From positions 1 through 16,206 of the forward strand of contig JAEZAV010000171.1 in assembly GCA_023430285.1 (NCBI GenBank): a stretch of 16,206 nt of DNA. The letters run 5' to 3'. Every line of letters starts with the position of its first letter. Position 1 is the stretch's first letter. A program made the translations under genes and the position numbers. The notes under the pieces were generated by a model. That model had not been told where the DNA came from. It ran no database searches and saw only the letters and a list, made by a program, of their open reading frames with translations. This document shows positions 13,970 through 16,206 of this stretch, piece by piece. The DNA is from Methanobacteriota archaeon (GTDB lineage: Archaea; Methanobacteriota; Methanobacteria; Methanobacteriales; Methanobacteriaceae).

Positions 13970-14337
13970 TTGTACTTGACTTATTCAGAATAAATAATTT
14001 GTTACAAAATTATTTATCTAAGGGTTTAACTGGTTAAACACAATGAATACTTCTTATAAATTATTTTTAAGCCTTTAAATAACTATAATTCTATTTAATC
14101 CATTTATTTTAGCTATTTTTTTGATTTGTTAATTAATTTACAGATAACTATATTAATCATATATTCAAATTAAATAGAGAAGTTTTCAAGAATTCTTGAA
14201 AATTTTAACTTAAATAGAAAAATGGGGCTTGAAATTTAATTTACAGTTTTTTGCGTAAACTGGCAATTTCAGGCTATAAACTAAAAAAAATATAACCAAA
14301 AAAAAAGAGAACTAGAAAAAAAATTTAGAAAAAAAAT
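13970..14337. promoter_or_regulatory. 368-bp spacer with a perfect 20-bp palindrome upstream of the DUF4012-like gene
   Basis: No gene is seen. TTTTCAAGAATTCTTGAAAA at 14183-14202 is a perfect 20-bp palindrome. TTAAATAGA occurs on both sides of it, near 14170-14178 and 14211-14219, and in reverse (TCTATTTAA) near 14091-14099. This arrangement suits a dimeric regulator site for the downstream gene, although a TATA box could not be assigned with confidence. The remainder is AT-rich, with poly-A runs just before the start codon. Confidence 0.45.
13990..14017 (+). terminator. AT-rich hairpin after the zinc-ribbon gene
   Basis: ATAAATAATTT (13990-14000) and AAATTATTTAT (14007-14017) are perfect 11-bp inverted arms around a 6-nt loop, 21 bp past the stop. 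There is no T-tract right behind it, so termination is only suggested by position. Confidence 0.4.
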
Positions 14338-14349
14338 ATGGGGATTTAT

Positions 14350-15066
14350 ATGAGCAGAAAAATAATTGCCTTAATTATCATCCTAGTTGCAATTGGAATA
14401 TCAGCAGGGTATGTTGTATATTCAAATTTATACCAACCAGGAACAACCAATGTTATGAAGGGGGATCACACTATCCTTTTGATGACAGCAGACCCTTCAG
14501 AAAAGAGACCCGGTATTGGTGCAGTTGACATGGCCTTTGCTATCGGAGTTCATGATGGGGATATAACCAACCTTACACCAATTTATCCTGGTGGAATGCT
14601 TTCAGCAACTGCAATGGAACCTGCAGAAGCAAATGCTGGTGGTGGACACTTGAGACTTCATGATTCATTATGGGGAGCTGACACAGAAGCAGACGTGAAA
14701 AATTCCCAAGAAATTGTTCAAACCAACACCGGTATAAAAACAGATGCAGTGGTCATAGTAACTCCTGAAGCTGTAGATGCAATTTTAAATTCCATAGCTC
14801 CGCTGAACATTCCAGGCTACACAAATGATACCAATGCATCTATTGATTACATAAGAAGCGTGAGTGAAGGTAAAAACAGTACAATGACAAGGGGAGAAGC
14901 ATCTGAAGTTCTGATGAAACCCGTAATGGCCGCAATAAAGGATCCAAGTAAATCAGGAGCTCTTTTCCAAACAGTTGTACAACAGTACCTCAAGGGAAAC
15001 ATAATTGTTATACCTAAAAGTTTAATGACCCAGTTTGCATTATCCAAGGGCTTGAGTTTGACATAA
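14350..15066 (+). CDS. membrane-anchored extracellular protein, DUF4012-like
   Basis: This is a 238-residue protein with an N-terminal hydrophobic helix (residues 4-24, KIIALIIILVAIGISAGYVVY) and an external domain. The body (DHTILLMTADPSEKRPGIGA, then DMAFAIGVHDGDITNLTPIYPGG, HLRLHDSLWGAD and VVIVTPEAVDAILNSI) resembles the DUF4012 proteins found in many Methanobacteriales, which are distantly LytR/Cps-like; the match is from memory and moderate. The biochemical function is unknown. I prefer ATG 14350, because GGGGA at 14340-14344 serves as its ribosome site; the ATG at 14338 has only poly-A upstream. A run of ten T residues at 15088-15097 follows. The DUF4012 family is usually longer, so this may be a short form. 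Confidence 0.65.
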   Translation: MSRKIIALIIILVAIGISAGYVVYSNLYQPGTTNVMKGDHTILLMTADPSEKRPGIGAVDMAFAIGVHDGDITNLTPIYPGGMLSATAMEPAEANAGGGHLRLHDSLWGADTEADVKNSQEIVQTNTGIKTDAVVIVTPEAVDAILNSIAPLNIPGYTNDTNASIDYIRSVSEGKNSTMTRGEASEVLMKPVMAAIKDPSKSGALFQTVVQQYLKGNIIVIPKSLMTQFALSKGLSLT

Positions 15067-15087
15067 ACATCTCAAACCTTTAATTTC

Positions 15088-15097
15088 TTTTTTTTTT
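15088..15097 (+). terminator. oligo-T terminator after the DUF4012-like gene
   Basis: Ten T residues start about 21 bp after the stop in the spacer between two convergent genes; no hairpin is visible. Confidence 0.5.
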
Positions 15098-15243
15098 AGA
15101 TTGAATACAGTTCAGAAATAAAACTAACTAAAACAAAAATTTTTTATCTGCAATTTGTAGTTGTATGTCAATTTACAGATTCATAAAAAAATAGAAGATT
15201 TTGAAACGATTTTTTTTATTCGAATCATAAACATTCCAGTCCC

Positions 15244-15921
15244 TCATGATGATAATGCTTTAAAACTTGCGTTTAATAAGTCGTAGGTCATGGTGTATGC
15301 TGTGTTGTTATCATCATTTTCAGGAATCTCATAAACAAAAACAGGAATACCTGCGTTTGTTAGGGGAAGATCTACCTGAGAAATGGAAGTTGCTTCGTAG
15401 CTTGTACTGCTTGAACCCGAGTAATAGTTGAAATTTGGGAGTAAGCTAGCTACTTTATTTCCCAGAGCAACAGATTTACTGTCGTGGGTAGGGGTTGCGA
15501 AGTAGTATCCTGAACCGTAACCAGATTCATGATCGTGGCAGATAATAACCATTGAGTAGTTAGATCTAATAATATCTGGATTTACAAAACCAGCTACCAA
15601 TGCTTGACCATTGGCCCTTCCAACATTAAAATCTTGAGGCTCATCAGTAACAGTAACCTGATAATTATCAATTTCTACATTGTTTTGAAGGGCATAGGCC
15701 AACGCTGCCTTAGGTACGACATCAGTTGCATGAAGTTCACGAGGGTGCATGCCTGTAATTACAGCAATTTTTGTTTGGTGGGGTAATGGATAGGCATCTA
15801 ACTGTTTAGTAACATAACCTGTGGAATTAGAACCGACATTAGTCCTGTATACTTGGAAGAAAGCAGCGGCTAACAATATACAAACCACTAGTATTATCAA
15901 AATTTTAGTTATTCCCTTCAT
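15244..15921 (-). CDS. membrane-anchored M14/aspartoacylase-like metallohydrolase, short form
   Basis: This 225-residue protein has an N-terminal hydrophobic helix (residues 5-23) and an external domain. GMHPRE places His59 and Glu62 as the HxxE zinc pair of the M14 carboxypeptidase/succinylglutamate desuccinylase fold; GRANGQ (101-106) resembles the substrate-binding arginine loop. His129 or His131 (CHDHESG) could be the third zinc ligand and Glu198 or Glu201 (VYEIPE) the catalytic acid. It is shorter than typical M14 enzymes (about 300 residues), so it is either a compact member or partly degraded. AGGGGA, about 6 nt before the ATG, supports the start. A peptide- or amide-cleaving role at the pseudomurein wall is plausible but unproven. 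Confidence 0.65.
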   Translation of the reverse strand: MKGITKILIILVVCILLAAAFFQVYRTNVGSNSTGYVTKQLDAYPLPHQTKIAVITGMHPRELHATDVVPKAALAYALQNNVEIDNYQVTVTDEPQDFNVGRANGQALVAGFVNPDIIRSNYSMVIICHDHESGYGSGYYFATPTHDSKSVALGNKVASLLPNFNYYSGSSSTSYEATSISQVDLPLTNAGIPVFVYEIPENDDNNTAYTMTYDLLNASFKALSS

Positions 15922-16206
15922 TGAAAATCCCCTAAAAACTATTCAATATTATTAATAAATCCAATTAAAAACTCATCCTATTAAACACAGTTCCTCAAAT
16001 TCTTGTTACACTCAAAATTAAAGATTATATTAAATCTAATTGGGTTTACTTGATGAATTACAATTAATAGTTTTTTGTTATTTTTAAAGGTTTACCCAAA
16101 TTTCACCAATATTCTGAATAAAAGTTGGGGTCGGATTGGGGAATACATACATAAATCATGGGCTAGAAATTGAATGTAAATAAATAGAAATATAATTTTT
16201 TAAACA
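15922..16206. other. AT-rich spacer at the window end, upstream of the M14-like gene
   Basis: No gene or strong repeat is seen. A TATA-like TTTATTAATA on the - strand, near 15951-15960, could drive the M14-like gene. The GC-richer patch near 16126-16142 has no identified role. Confidence 0.3.

Noticed and set aside
14338..14349. Earlier ATG for the DUF4012-like gene
   Set aside because: Only poly-A precedes it, while its own GGGGA is well placed for ATG 14350.

Overview
The window is AT-rich and reads as chromosomal DNA of a methanogenic archaeon of the order Methanobacteriales, most likely Methanobacterium or a close relative. Supporting signs are archaeal TATA-like boxes, oligo-T stops, strong GGAGG ribosome sites, a secreted transglutaminase resembling the pseudomurein-cleaving (C71/Pei) enzymes, a DUF4012-like protein and a MoaD/ThiS-type modifier. 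The genus is inferred from style and gene content, not from a marker gene.

Bases 1-6546 form the most interesting region. All genes lie on the + strand: the C-terminal end of a NitT/TauT/SsuB-type ABC ATPase, its permease, a membrane-anchored substrate-binding protein, two consecutive nitrogenase-like component-1 subunits (D-like and K-like), and a second permease paralogous to the first. The D/K pair keeps all six P-cluster-type cysteines and the D-side cofactor cysteine. By eye it lacks the residues equivalent to NifD Arg96, Gln191, His195 and His442, so it is unlikely to be a dinitrogenase. Linkage to a taurine/sulfonate/nitrate-class importer suggests a nitrogenase-like reductase for an imported small molecule, perhaps an organosulfur compound as in the methylthio-alkane reductase (Mar) systems. 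No NifH-like reductase or NifB is present here; the operon's 5' part lies outside the window.

Bases 6547-9283 hold a PLP-dependent MalY/PatB-like C-S lyase or aminotransferase (- strand), a MoaD/ThiS-like protein ending in Gly-Gly, and a small coiled-coil protein. Bases 9284-10689 (- strand) hold a two-gene secreted set: an Ig-like plus transglutaminase protein that may start at ATT, followed by a PepSY protein.

Bases 11158-13969 are a ferrous-iron uptake operon, feoA-feoA-feoB plus a small eight-cysteine zinc-ribbon protein. It is headed by two palindromic DtxR-type operators whose centres are 21 bp apart and which cover the expected transcription start. Bases 13970-16206 hold a 368-bp spacer with a perfect 20-bp palindrome, a membrane-anchored DUF4012-like protein, and a convergent membrane-anchored M14/aspartoacylase-like protein. 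No tRNA, rRNA, CRISPR array or insertion sequence was seen.
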